Positions 6,492-14,468 are shown, counted from the stretch's first letter. The stretch is DNA of 19,100 bases from JAGOUY01 sp964562155 (GCA_964562155.1 CAZLRU010000023.1:1-19100), one strand, 5' to 3'. Numbers and translations: made by a program. The notes: generated by a model not told the origin, from the letters alone.

Positions 6492-7382
6492 ATGGATATC
6501 TTGCTCGAACTCCTCACCAACCCAAAACCCATCACCAAACGTAACGGCCAAAATCAGGGATTTGAATTTCAAAAGTTTGAACGCTCCGTCGCGAGAGCAT
6601 TTAGGGACCAGAATAAAAACGATGAGACCATGATCCGTCACATCGTAGAAGAAGCGCTCAAAGAATTTGGCAGCATCTACACCCAAGAACCACATCCAAA
6701 AACCTCGCACCTACGCCAAGCCATCCTGCTCGTCCTAGAAAAACAAGGATTACACGACATCAAAGAAGCCTACGAGAAAAATCAAAAAACCAGCACACCT
6801 CCTTCTCCTATTGCGCCTGCAACACCTACCCCACAAACAACCACCCCTACTATGTCTCTCCCTCCAGTACCAGAGGCTCGCCCAAGCACCATCGCCCCCA
6901 TCACCGGAGAGGTGCACGTCGCACGTCGCCGTCGCCTCAACGAGGAACGAAAAGCCGTTACCCATAAGTTTCAAGTCGGAGCCTATGAAGGGTATCTGAT
7001 CGTAGGATTGTACGATGACGGTCAGCCCGGTGAAATTTTCTTACGCATGAACAAAGAGGGGAGCATGTTGAGCGGGCTCATGGACTCGTTCGCAACCGCC
7101 GTCTCGATCGGATTACAGTATGGCGTACCCCTCAAGGTACTCGTGAAGAAATTTGCCGGCGTTCACTTCGAACCTAATGGCCCTACACAGAACCCAAACA
7201 TCCCACACGCTCGTTCCATCATGGATTACATTTTTCGTTGGTTAGCAGTCAAATTTTTGACTCCAGAAGAACGCCAGACTGTGCTCGGACTCCATATCGA
7301 CGACCAAGGCATGGAAACCATGGAAGTCTCAAACGTCGATGGCGCGCGTCAATCACGTCTTCTTGATCGGGCCAACGCATAA
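6492..7382 (+). CDS. ATP-cone + NrdJ C-terminal-domain protein without catalytic barrel
   Basis: A 296-residue protein with two modules of a class II ribonucleotide reductase (NrdJ) but none of its catalytic part. Residues about 12-99 form an ATP-cone: ITKRNGQ (14-20), FEFQKFERSVARAF (24-37), IVEEALKEF, then LRQAILLVLEKQGLHDIKEAY. Residues 100-140 are a Pro/Thr-rich linker. Residues about 144-260 match the conserved C-terminal region of NrdJ (TSCPD-type): RRRLNEERKAVTHKF, GYLIVGLYDDGQPGEIFLRM, KEGSMLSGLMDSFATAVS, GVPLKVLVKKF, IMDYIFRWLAVKFL. There is no cysteine in the whole protein and no NrdJ-style zinc/redox tail, so it cannot be a reductase itself. It heads an operon with nrdB (11 bases on) and a cone-less nrdA. 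Inferred role: a nucleotide-sensing regulator or accessory subunit acting in trans; a decayed NrdJ is the alternative. Confidence 0.85.
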   Translation: MDILLELLTNPKPITKRNGQNQGFEFQKFERSVARAFRDQNKNDETMIRHIVEEALKEFGSIYTQEPHPKTSHLRQAILLVLEKQGLHDIKEAYEKNQKTSTPPSPIAPATPTPQTTTPTMSLPPVPEARPSTIAPITGEVHVARRRRLNEERKAVTHKFQVGAYEGYLIVGLYDDGQPGEIFLRMNKEGSMLSGLMDSFATAVSIGLQYGVPLKVLVKKFAGVHFEPNGPTQNPNIPHARSIMDYIFRWLAVKFLTPEERQTVLGLHIDDQGMETMEVSNVDGARQSRLLDRANA

Positions 7383-7393
7383 TCCATCCATCT

Positions 7394-8368
7394 ATGCTGC
7401 CAGCAGAGCTCTTCGGTTCTTGTCCTATCCTGACACACCGCAAATTTTACCGACCCTTCGAGTACGACCATTACTTCGAATATTTTCGCAAACAAAACCA
7501 AGCCCACTGGCTACCAACCGAGGTCCCTATGGAAAGCGATATTAACGATTATCGCTTCAACCTCAATCCTCAAGAAACAAACCTCATTATCCAAATCCTG
7601 CGCTTCTTTACGCAGGGAGATATTGAAGTCAATAACAACTACAACACGCGTCTCATCCCCATGTTTCCAAAGCCTGAGATCAAAATGATGCTCTCGGCCT
7701 TTGCCGCCATGGAAAGCGTTCATGTCTGGGCCTATTCGTATCTAAACGATTCATTGGGCTTGCCGGAAAAAGAATACTCCGCATTTTTGGAGTACGAAGC
7801 CATGCGCAATAAATACAACTACCTGCAAAACTTCGAAGTAAAAACGGTGGAAGACCTGGCCATCAACCTAGCCGTCTTCGGAGGATTCATGGAAGGGGTG
7901 AGTTTATTTTCTTCCTTCGCGATCCTCATGAATTTCCCTCGTCTCGGTAAGTTGAGAGGGGTGGGTCAGATTGTCACTTGGAGCATCCGTGATGAAACGC
8001 TCCATAGCCAGGGTGTGTGCCAATTGTTTCGAGATTTGATTAACGAAAACAAGCATATCTGGACGCAAAATCTACGCAGCACACTCTATCAAGCCTGCGA
8101 TGACATGGTGAAGCTGGAAGACGCGTTCATTGATACCTGCTTCTCAATGGGAGCGGTGCAGGGACTAACGCCGGAAGAGGTAAAACAATACATTCGCTAC
8201 ATCGCTGATCGCAAACTCAATGATCTTGGACTGGATCGCTTGTACATGATCAACAAAAACCCTCTGCAGTGGCTCGACATCATGATCAATGCCAAAGAGC
8301 ACACAAACTTCTTCGAAAATCGCGCCACCGAATATGCCAAAGGAGCCGTGGTTGAAGATTGGGGATAA
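7394..8368 (+). CDS. nrdB: Class I ribonucleotide reductase small (radical) subunit
   Basis: A 324-residue R2 protein. By alignment with E. coli NrdB the diiron ligands are D76, E107, H110, E167, E201 and H204, and the radical tyrosine is Y114 in ESVHVWAYSYL; the spacings (31 residues D to E, 4 from H to Y, 34 from E167 to E201) equal those of E. coli D84/E115/H118/Y122/E204/E238. It should generate the stable tyrosyl radical used by NrdA to reduce ribonucleotides. The tail (NFFENRATEYAKGAVVEDWG) is of the kind that docks into NrdA. It has no ATP-cone of its own. It starts 11 bases after the upstream cone gene, without a Shine-Dalgarno site but after a pyrimidine-rich run (CCATCCATCT). Confidence 0.95.
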   Translation: MLPAELFGSCPILTHRKFYRPFEYDHYFEYFRKQNQAHWLPTEVPMESDINDYRFNLNPQETNLIIQILRFFTQGDIEVNNNYNTRLIPMFPKPEIKMMLSAFAAMESVHVWAYSYLNDSLGLPEKEYSAFLEYEAMRNKYNYLQNFEVKTVEDLAINLAVFGGFMEGVSLFSSFAILMNFPRLGKLRGVGQIVTWSIRDETLHSQGVCQLFRDLINENKHIWTQNLRSTLYQACDDMVKLEDAFIDTCFSMGAVQGLTPEEVKQYIRYIADRKLNDLGLDRLYMINKNPLQWLDIMINAKEHTNFFENRATEYAKGAVVEDWG

Positions 8369-8410
8369 AAACAACGTTTCTTTTTCTACTCTCCTTGATC
8401 CTTATCTCCT

Positions 8411-10321
8411 ATGTCCAAATCCTACTCTAGCGTCGTAGACGCTCTCTCAGACAACAACCTCCCGATTGCGCGTGACATGCTGTTGGGAGAAATCATGGAA
8501 AAAACCAGCACGCGCGAAAGCTGGGATTGTCCGCATTACACCACGGATCGCGCCATCCAAGAGAGCATCCCCTTAAAACACGAACGCAGCAAAGAGATCA
8601 CCTATTTTGGTCTCGAAAACATGCGTGATCGTTACTTCCTTCACGATAAAGACGGGGTTATTTGTGAAAATCCCCAGACCTTTTTTGCGCGCGTAGCCAC
8701 CGGCATGGCGCGCGGAGACAAGGAGTTAGCCCATCGTCTTTACGAGTACATGAGCAACGGTTGGTTTATTGCAGCCACGCCTGTACTCATGAACATTGGT
8801 ACCAGTAAAGGATTGCCCATCTCCTGCTTTCTAAACACCGTCCCAGACACCCTGGAAGGCATCTTTGATATCTATCGCGAAAATGCCTTTTTAGCCAAGT
8901 ATGGAGGGGGGATTGGGACAGACTGGTCTCGCTTACGTGGACAAAATGCCCCGCTCAAATCAAGCAGCCTCAAATCAAGCGGCGTCATCCCTTTTCTGAA
9001 AGTGATGGATTCAGAAACCTTGGCAATCTCACGCAACAGCCATCGTCGAGGCGCTGCCGCGGCCTATCTGCGCGTCGACCATCCGGATATCGAAGATTTT
9101 CTCGAGATTCGTCGTCCAACCGGGGGAGACATGGATCGTAAATGCTTAAACATCAACAATGGCGTCGTCATCACTGATGAATTCATGCGAGCCGTAGAAG
9201 AGAATCGAACCTACAAACTCATCGATCCTCACTATAATACGGTGACAAAAGAATTAAGCGCCGTCGAAATCTGGCGCAAAATCTTGACGATCCGCGCCGA
9301 AACAGGGGAGCCCTACCTGCTCTTCATCGATACCGTTAACAAGGCCATCCCTCCTCATCATAAAGAGAAGGGCCTGGTTGTCCGTCAAAGCAATCTGTGC
9401 ACCGAGATCGTGCTCCCAACCACCGATGATCGTACCGCCGTGTGCTGCCTGGGAAACCTCAACATGGAAACGTTTGATGAATGGAAAGACCAAGTTGAAC
9501 AAATCACCTACGACTGCGTAAAAGCCCTCGATAACAATTTGGACAGCTTTTGCGAAATGGCTGACCCGGTCGAGTACAAGAAAGCTATTAACTCCGTAAA
9601 ACACGAGCGCTCCATTGGTCTAGGCGTTATGGGCTATCACGGATACCTCATGTCAAAAATGATACCGTTTGAAAGCCTTCAAGCACGCCTCATCAATAAG
9701 CAGGTCTTTAGTCTGGTCAATAAGCACGCCAAAGCTGCTTCCGTGAAATTAGGACAAGAACGCGGTCTCCCTCTCGATGGGGGAACGCAACGCAACAGCT
9801 ACGTCATGTCCGTGCAGCCCACTGCCAGCACCGCCTTTCTGTGCCGACAAGCAACGCCTTGCGTGGAACCTATCTCTGGAAATGCCTATCTACAAAAAAC
9901 GCTATCTGGTAGCTTCTTGGTAAAGAATAAATACCTAGAGCGCGTTCTGGAAAAGAAGGGGCAAGACACCACGGAAGTATGGCAAGACATCATTAGCGCC
10001 AAAGGCAGTGTTCAACACCTAGACGTCCTAACAGAAGAAGAGAAAAAAGTCTTCCGTACCGCCTACGAAATGAACATGCGTGAGATCGTTCAGCAAGCCG
10101 CTGACCGCCAACCATTCATCTGTCAGGCGCAATCGATCAACGTCTTCTTCCCAACGCCAATTAGCGGAAAATATCTCCATGACGTCCATTTCTTGGCCTG
10201 GAAGGCAGGAATGAAATCCTTGTACTATCTTCGCTCGGCCGCGCCGATTGAAGCAGAAAAAATCAATACCAAGGTACAAAAACGCGACCTGGCAAACGAA
10301 GAGTGCGCCGTCTGTCAGTAA
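8411..10321 (+). CDS. nrdA: Class I ribonucleotide reductase large (catalytic) subunit lacking the ATP-cone
   Basis: A 636-residue R1 protein that reduces ribonucleotides to deoxyribonucleotides. Catalytic residues are present: C139 (PISCFLN) and C345 (TAVCCLGN) as the redox pair, N328/C330/E332 in SNLCTEI for radical chemistry, Y605-Y606 (LYYLRS) for radical transfer, and a C-terminal C632-x2-C635 tail for re-reduction. C139 corresponds to E. coli C225, so about 86 residues are missing at the N-terminus, the size of the ATP-cone; the first 40 residues show no cone motif. Phosphate-loop PTASTA and the YY region resemble the eukaryotic-like NrdA branch. It follows nrdB by 42 bases with a pyrimidine-rich leader, and a hairpin follows the stop. 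Activity control probably lies in the separate cone protein. Confidence 0.96.
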   Translation: MSKSYSSVVDALSDNNLPIARDMLLGEIMEKTSTRESWDCPHYTTDRAIQESIPLKHERSKEITYFGLENMRDRYFLHDKDGVICENPQTFFARVATGMARGDKELAHRLYEYMSNGWFIAATPVLMNIGTSKGLPISCFLNTVPDTLEGIFDIYRENAFLAKYGGGIGTDWSRLRGQNAPLKSSSLKSSGVIPFLKVMDSETLAISRNSHRRGAAAAYLRVDHPDIEDFLEIRRPTGGDMDRKCLNINNGVVITDEFMRAVEENRTYKLIDPHYNTVTKELSAVEIWRKILTIRAETGEPYLLFIDTVNKAIPPHHKEKGLVVRQSNLCTEIVLPTTDDRTAVCCLGNLNMETFDEWKDQVEQITYDCVKALDNNLDSFCEMADPVEYKKAINSVKHERSIGLGVMGYHGYLMSKMIPFESLQARLINKQVFSLVNKHAKAASVKLGQERGLPLDGGTQRNSYVMSVQPTASTAFLCRQATPCVEPISGNAYLQKTLSGSFLVKNKYLERVLEKKGQDTTEVWQDIISAKGSVQHLDVLTEEEKKVFRTAYEMNMREIVQQAADRQPFICQAQSINVFFPTPISGKYLHDVHFLAWKAGMKSLYYLRSAAPIEAEKINTKVQKRDLANEECAVCQ

Positions 10322-10333
10322 AACAAAACAACA

Positions 10334-10362
10334 AGAGAGGGCGGGTTTATCCCGCCCTCTCT
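10334..10362. terminator. Perfect 12-bp hairpin between convergent nrdA and the acidic-protein gene
   Basis: AGAGAGGGCGGG pairs perfectly with CCCGCCCTCTCT around TTTAT. On the plus strand no T-run follows. On the minus strand the 3' flank is T-rich (TTGTTGTTTTGTTTT), so it is a good terminator for the minus-strand gene and at least a strong stop or stabilising hairpin for the nrd mRNA. Confidence 0.8.
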
Positions 10363-10376
10363 GCTATTCAGAAAGA

Positions 10377-10709
10377 TTAGATTGTTTCTTCTTCCTCTCC
10401 AAGATCGCCTAACCCATTTAATTCATCCTGCTTCAACTCTTTCTCAAGTCGATCAAGCGCGGCGAGCTCATCTACCTCACCTTCTTCATCTTCCTCGGCC
10501 TTTTCCTCTTCCTCGGGCTTTACCTCATCAACAGCGGCTTCCTCATCAGGAACAACCGCGGCAGCAGCTTTTTCCTCCTCATCTTCCTCATCCTCATCAT
10601 CCCCCCCACTACTCGTTTGAAGGGCTAACGCGGCCATATTTTCGTTCTCTTCTTCGAAGGTGTCGCCGTCCCAGTCATTGGCAGGGCGGGAGAAATCAAG
10701 GTAAGTCAT
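10377..10709 (-). CDS. Highly acidic low-complexity hypothetical protein
   Basis: A 110-residue protein taken from the ATG at 10709 (MTYLDFSRPANDWDGDTF). An in-frame ATG 63 bases upstream exists but would overlap the start region of rmuC. After an ordered-looking N-terminus it is almost all Glu, Asp, Ala and Val (for example GGDDEDEEDEEEK), then a likely helix, ELAALDRLEKELKQDEL. It is probably disordered and strongly negative. No function is recognised; acidic tails of this type occur on nucleic-acid mimics, chaperone-like proteins and spacers. It diverges from rmuC and shares a bidirectional hairpin with nrdA. The opposite-strand frame (Pro/His/Leu-rich) is its shadow. Confidence 0.7.
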   Translation of the reverse strand: MTYLDFSRPANDWDGDTFEEENENMAALALQTSSGGDDEDEEDEEEKAAAAVVPDEEAAVDEVKPEEEEKAEEDEEGEVDELAALDRLEKELKQDELNGLGDLGEEEETI

Positions 10710-10777
10710 AAAAGAAACATGTGCGAATATTGGTGTGCGTGATAAGCTACGACATACGCGAAACTTATGCAAGAGCT

Positions 10778-11842
10778 ATGGACACTTCTCTCATCCTCAT
10801 CATCATTATATTAGGCTTTATTGCTTTAGGGGCATTCATGTACTGGCTGAAAAAGTCTACTCCGCCCCCTCTACCCTCAATAGACCCCCAATCCCTCTTG
10901 CTCCTTCAGCAGGGGATGGGGGAGCTCCGCAAAGAAATGCGTGAGAGCTTAAACGAGAACGGCCGACAAGCGATTGACACCAGTCGCCACATGTCGAATA
11001 CAGTAACCAACACGGTCCGCGATGTAACGGAACGATTAGTTCGATTAGAAGAAACCAACAAACAAATCCTCTCATTTTCCGGACAACTCGACAATCTACA
11101 ACGTATTCTCACGAATCCAAAACAACGTGGTATTTTAGGCGAGTACTATCTTGAAACTCTTCTCAAAAACAGCTTGCCGCCCGATGGATTTCAGATGCAA
11201 TACAAGTTCAAAGATGGAGAAATCGTTGATGCAGCCGTCTTCATTAAAGAAAAGATTATTCCCATCGACTCAAAATTTTCTTTGGAAAACTATAATCGGA
11301 TCATCGACGAACAAAATCTAGCTGAACGAGAAAAATTGGAAAAAGCCCTTGTCGCCGATTTAAAAATGCGCGTCCAAGAAACCGCTAAATACGTCCGACC
11401 AGAAGAGGGGACCATGGATTTTGCCTTCATGTTTATTCCCCACGAAGCAATCTACTACGATTTATTAACAAATAAGATCGGGGTAGGGGGAGATGATCCG
11501 GAAAGTATCATTCAACGCGCCGCCGGAAAATATCATGTCATCATTGTGTCCCCAACTTCATTTCTCGCCTATCTACAAACCGTTCTTCAAGGGTTACGCG
11601 CACTTAAAATCGAAGAACAAGCCAAGGAAATCCGTACTCGCGTCGGCGATCTCGGACGACACCTCATGGCCTATGAACAATATTTTGGAAATGTGGGCAA
11701 ACATCTAAGTACAACGGTCAATCAATACAATCTCGCCTCAAAAGAACTCGGAAAGATCGACAAAGACGTCGTAAAAATCTCCGGTCAAAGCACGGGGTAT
11801 CAAGTCGGCATCATAGACAAACCCCAACAAGATGGAGAGTAA
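10778..11842 (+). CDS. rmuC: RmuC-family DNA recombination protein
   Basis: A 354-residue protein from the ATG at 10778; the earlier ATG at 10721 would add 19 residues that fit no pattern. The start chosen puts an N-terminal membrane anchor first (LILIIIILGFIALGAFMYWL), then a helical coiled-coil-like part (about 35-105), then the RmuC core: GILGEYYLETLLK, VDAAVFIKEKIIPIDSKFSLENY, DFAFMFIPHEAIYYDLL, VIIVSPTSFLAYLQTV. The core belongs to the PD-(D/E)XK nuclease-like group, with candidate acids in VDAAVF and PIDSKF (D-x-K). RmuC limits DNA inversions at short inverted repeats in E. coli. The stop overlaps the start region of the DUF218 gene, so the two are translationally linked. Confidence 0.9.
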   Translation: MDTSLILIIIILGFIALGAFMYWLKKSTPPPLPSIDPQSLLLLQQGMGELRKEMRESLNENGRQAIDTSRHMSNTVTNTVRDVTERLVRLEETNKQILSFSGQLDNLQRILTNPKQRGILGEYYLETLLKNSLPPDGFQMQYKFKDGEIVDAAVFIKEKIIPIDSKFSLENYNRIIDEQNLAEREKLEKALVADLKMRVQETAKYVRPEEGTMDFAFMFIPHEAIYYDLLTNKIGVGGDDPESIIQRAAGKYHVIIVSPTSFLAYLQTVLQGLRALKIEEQAKEIRTRVGDLGRHLMAYEQYFGNVGKHLSTTVNQYNLASKELGKIDKDVVKISGQSTGYQVGIIDKPQQDGE

Positions 11843-11846
11843 GTGT

Positions 11847-12485
11847 ATGCCTCTAAAGAAATACTTCAATAAGATCTTATTCCTCCTCGTCATCTCATTA
11901 GGCCTGACGACGATTTCGATTGTTGAACAGATCCAGATCGGCTATCAAAAAAAAATCACCTCTGTCGATCAAGTCCTCTCCTTCGAGACGCCCTATCTCG
12001 CACCTACCGCTATGATCTTGGGCGCGAGCGTCAAGCTTGATGGCACGCCATCAGACGCGCTGCGTGATCGAGTTATTGTTGGAATACAGCTCTTCAAAAG
12101 CAGTAAAGTCTCCTATCTCCTCATGACGGGGGATGACGGGGGATTTCATGCCAACGAAGTCGCTACCATGAAACGATTAGCCATAGAAGCAGGAGTGCCC
12201 GCAGACAGGATTCTGGTCGATGAGCACGGCTATCGTACGTACGAAAGCTGTAAACGCGCGGTCGAAGTCTTTCACATCACGAAAGCCGTCATCGTCACAC
12301 AGCGCTTCCACCTCCCACGTGCCCTCTATCTCTGCTCGCATCTCGGTATGGATGCACAAGGGGTGTCAGCCGATTTACAAACGTATGAGCGAATTGTGTT
12401 CTTCACGTTCCGTGATCTTGCCGCCAGTCTCAAAGCATGGTTCGATATAAACATCTATCCACCCCGTTCACCTGTTAATTACTAA
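11847..12485 (+). CDS. DUF218/SanA-YdcF-family membrane protein
   Basis: A 212-residue protein from the ATG at 11847, which has GGAG about 9 bases upstream; an ATG at 11832 inside rmuC is possible but lacks a ribosome site. An N-terminal membrane helix (ILFLLVISLGLTTISIV) is followed by a DUF218 domain: TAMILGASV, ALRDRVIVGIQLF, LLMTGDD (conserved GD), NEVATMKRLAIEAGVPADRILVD, TYESCKRA, and VTQRFHLPRALYLC with the conserved H. The family includes E. coli SanA, which affects envelope barrier function, and YdcF; the biochemical role is poorly known. The rmuC overlap implies one operon. Confidence 0.88.
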   Translation: MPLKKYFNKILFLLVISLGLTTISIVEQIQIGYQKKITSVDQVLSFETPYLAPTAMILGASVKLDGTPSDALRDRVIVGIQLFKSSKVSYLLMTGDDGGFHANEVATMKRLAIEAGVPADRILVDEHGYRTYESCKRAVEVFHITKAVIVTQRFHLPRALYLCSHLGMDAQGVSADLQTYERIVFFTFRDLAASLKAWFDINIYPPRSPVNY

Positions 12486-12497
12486 CCAATTAATCGT

Positions 12498-12584
12498 ATG
12501 AGCGATATTGGAGCCATTATCACCGTCGCCCTCGTGGTAGTCACGATCGCAATATTAGTATTCACGCACCGACTAACGGAATAA
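12498..12584 (+). CDS. 28-residue single-helix membrane peptide
   Basis: An ATG 12 bases after the DUF218 stop opens a 28-codon frame ending in TAA. The peptide begins MSDIGAIITVALVVV and ends FTHRLTE: a short N-terminus, about 19 hydrophobic residues, and a charged C-terminus, which is a plausible membrane helix. The last gene of an operon coding for membrane proteins is a usual place for such small proteins. No Shine-Dalgarno site. No function can be assigned; it could be chance. Confidence 0.4.
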   Translation: MSDIGAIITVALVVVTIAILVFTHRLTE

Positions 12585-12614
12585 CCACATTCATTCCAAG
12601 CGCTCTTTAAAATA

Positions 12615-12630
12615 GGGGCTTTATAGCCCC
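12615..12630 (+). terminator. Weak hairpin between the DUF218 operon and the ABC gene
   Basis: GGGGCT-TTAT-AGCCCC, a 6-bp stem followed by more C and not by T. It could be a poor terminator or pause for the rmuC operon. Confidence 0.3.
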
Positions 12631-12656
12631 CCCCATAAAATCATCTCCGCGTCTGT

Positions 12657-14438
12657 ATGGTGCCCCAAACAAATCCCGTTCTTTTTTTAATCAGTAAACT
12701 TTGGCTCTACTCAAAAGGGAATAGGGGACAAGTCATTTTATATGTAATGCTCTTTCTTGGAGCAAATATAGTCGGTTTTATAGAACCATTCATCATCGCG
12801 CACGTTTTAAACACAATTCAAACACAAGGAGTAACATTGGCAAACATTTTTTATATTGTCGCCGTTTCCTCGCTTCTCATCGTTACCACCCTAGCGTTCT
12901 GGGCCTTTCATGGACCGGCTCGCGTGATAGAAACGAGAAACGCCTTCATCGCGCGAGCAAATTTTAAAAAATACCTCGTAGAAGGTGTCTTAGATCTGCC
13001 TTCCGCTTGGCACACAGATCACCATTCAGGCGACACAATCGACAAGATCAGCAAAGCAACAGAAGGTCTCTATCGCTTCAGCAGCGATACATTCGAAGGA
13101 ATAGGAAGTTTTTTGAAGCTCCTCACATCATTTGGAGTACTCGTCTACTTTGACACATACGCCGCCTTAATTATTGTGCCGCTCGTCATCATAACGCTCC
13201 AAGTGATTTTGAGATTTGATAAAATCCTCGTCAAACAAGATGATGAGATCAATAAGATGGAAAATCATCTATCAGCAAAAATTTTTGATGTCATAAGCAA
13301 TATCAGCACCGTCATCATCTTACGTGTAGAACGGTTAGTAGGCGATTCAATTGCCAAGAAGACGATGCAGTCTTTTGCCCTCTCAGTAAAAAATTCAAAA
13401 GTGAACGAAACCAAATGGTTTATCGTCTCAGTCTGTGGGGCTCTCACCACATTTTTTGTACTCGTATCCTATCTTTACGGGCACCTCTATACCGGAACCG
13501 CTATCGCAATTGGCACGATCTACCTCCTGTATAGCTACGTACAACGAGTCACAGACACCTTTTTTCATTTTGCCTATAAATACGGGGATTTTTTGCAACA
13601 AAAAACGCGCGTGCAAAACGCGGACGATCTCATCAAAGAATTCCAAACAAAAAAGGTCATCCAGCCCCTCCGATTAGGGTCAACCTGGAAAAAACTTCAA
13701 ATCTCCTCGCTCTTCTTTTCCTACCATACAGATGAAGGGGCGGAACAACATCTCAACAACATCTCTTTGTCCATAAAACCCGGAGAACGCATTGCCTTCA
13801 TAGGGGAGAGTGGGAGCGGAAAAACGACGCTCTTAAAGCTCTTACGGGGCCTGTATCAACCGGAACGCGTCGAGCTTACGTTAGATGGTAAACTGATCAA
13901 ACAAGGTTTAGCAGCCCTGAGCCCACATATCACTCTCATTCCACAAGATCCAGAAATTTTTGCTACCACCATTCGGGAAAATATTACCCTAGGCATTGAT
14001 CATTCATCCAGCTTTATCAAGCGCTTCACCGATATGGCGCGCTTCACCGACGTCGTGGAACGCTTGCCACACAAATTGGATTCATCGATCGTCGAAAAAG
14101 GAGTCAACCTAAGCGGAGGGGAAAAACAGAGACTTGCGCTGGCACGCGGCCTCATGGCCTGCGAAGACAAGACGATTGTCCTCCTTGACGAACCAACCAG
14201 CAGCGTCGACCTAAAAAATGAAACGATAATCTATAAGACCATTTTCCAAGCCTTTAAAAAGAAGACAGTTATCTCTTCCATTCATAGACTGCACCTACTA
14301 CCCCTGTTCGATACGATCTACTTCTTCAACAAAGGTCGTGTGGTTGCTTCAGGAACATTCGAAGGGCTCCTAGCATCCTCCGACGCCTTCAAGCAGCTCT
14401 GGGAAAAATACCAAAAAACACAAGAACGAGCCGAATAG
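12657..14438 (+). CDS. ABC exporter half-transporter (membrane domain fused to ATPase)
   Basis: A 593-residue protein. An N-terminal half of six likely membrane helices (near residues 24-46, 62-84, 150-185 as two, and 252-300 as two) is followed by an ATPase: Walker A GESGSGKTTL (about 383-392), Q-loop IPQDPEIF, signature NLSGGEKQR (about 483-491), Walker B TIVLLDEPTSS (about 506-516) and H-loop SSIHRLH. All catalytic motifs are intact. It must pair with itself or a second half to export a lipid, peptide or drug; the substrate is not evident. No partner gene is adjacent. Two lines sampled by hand (12721-12780, 12781-12840) are 33-38% GC, lower than in the rest of the window, which could mean later acquisition. 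A possible -10, TAAAAT, is at 12636-12641. Confidence 0.9.
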   Translation: MVPQTNPVLFLISKLWLYSKGNRGQVILYVMLFLGANIVGFIEPFIIAHVLNTIQTQGVTLANIFYIVAVSSLLIVTTLAFWAFHGPARVIETRNAFIARANFKKYLVEGVLDLPSAWHTDHHSGDTIDKISKATEGLYRFSSDTFEGIGSFLKLLTSFGVLVYFDTYAALIIVPLVIITLQVILRFDKILVKQDDEINKMENHLSAKIFDVISNISTVIILRVERLVGDSIAKKTMQSFALSVKNSKVNETKWFIVSVCGALTTFFVLVSYLYGHLYTGTAIAIGTIYLLYSYVQRVTDTFFHFAYKYGDFLQQKTRVQNADDLIKEFQTKKVIQPLRLGSTWKKLQISSLFFSYHTDEGAEQHLNNISLSIKPGERIAFIGESGSGKTTLLKLLRGLYQPERVELTLDGKLIKQGLAALSPHITLIPQDPEIFATTIRENITLGIDHSSSFIKRFTDMARFTDVVERLPHKLDSSIVEKGVNLSGGEKQRLALARGLMACEDKTIVLLDEPTSSVDLKNETIIYKTIFQAFKKKTVISSIHRLHLLPLFDTIYFFNKGRVVASGTFEGLLASSDAFKQLWEKYQKTQERAE

Positions 14439-14447
14439 CTCGTTCTT
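14422..14447. terminator. Bidirectional hairpin overlapping the ABC stop codon
   Basis: AAGAACGAGC pairs perfectly with GCTCGTTCTT; the 6-base loop contains the first two bases of the TAG stop. On the minus strand the 3' flank is T-rich (TTGTGTTTTTTGG), so it best serves as terminator of the minus-strand gene that ends at 14469. Confidence 0.75.
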
Positions 14448-14468
14448 AAAAAATCCAACAAATGTCAG

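Noticed and set aside
10382..10711. Plus-strand frame encoding a Pro/His/Leu-rich protein
   Set aside because: It is the reverse-complement image of the Glu/Asp-rich gene on the minus strand.
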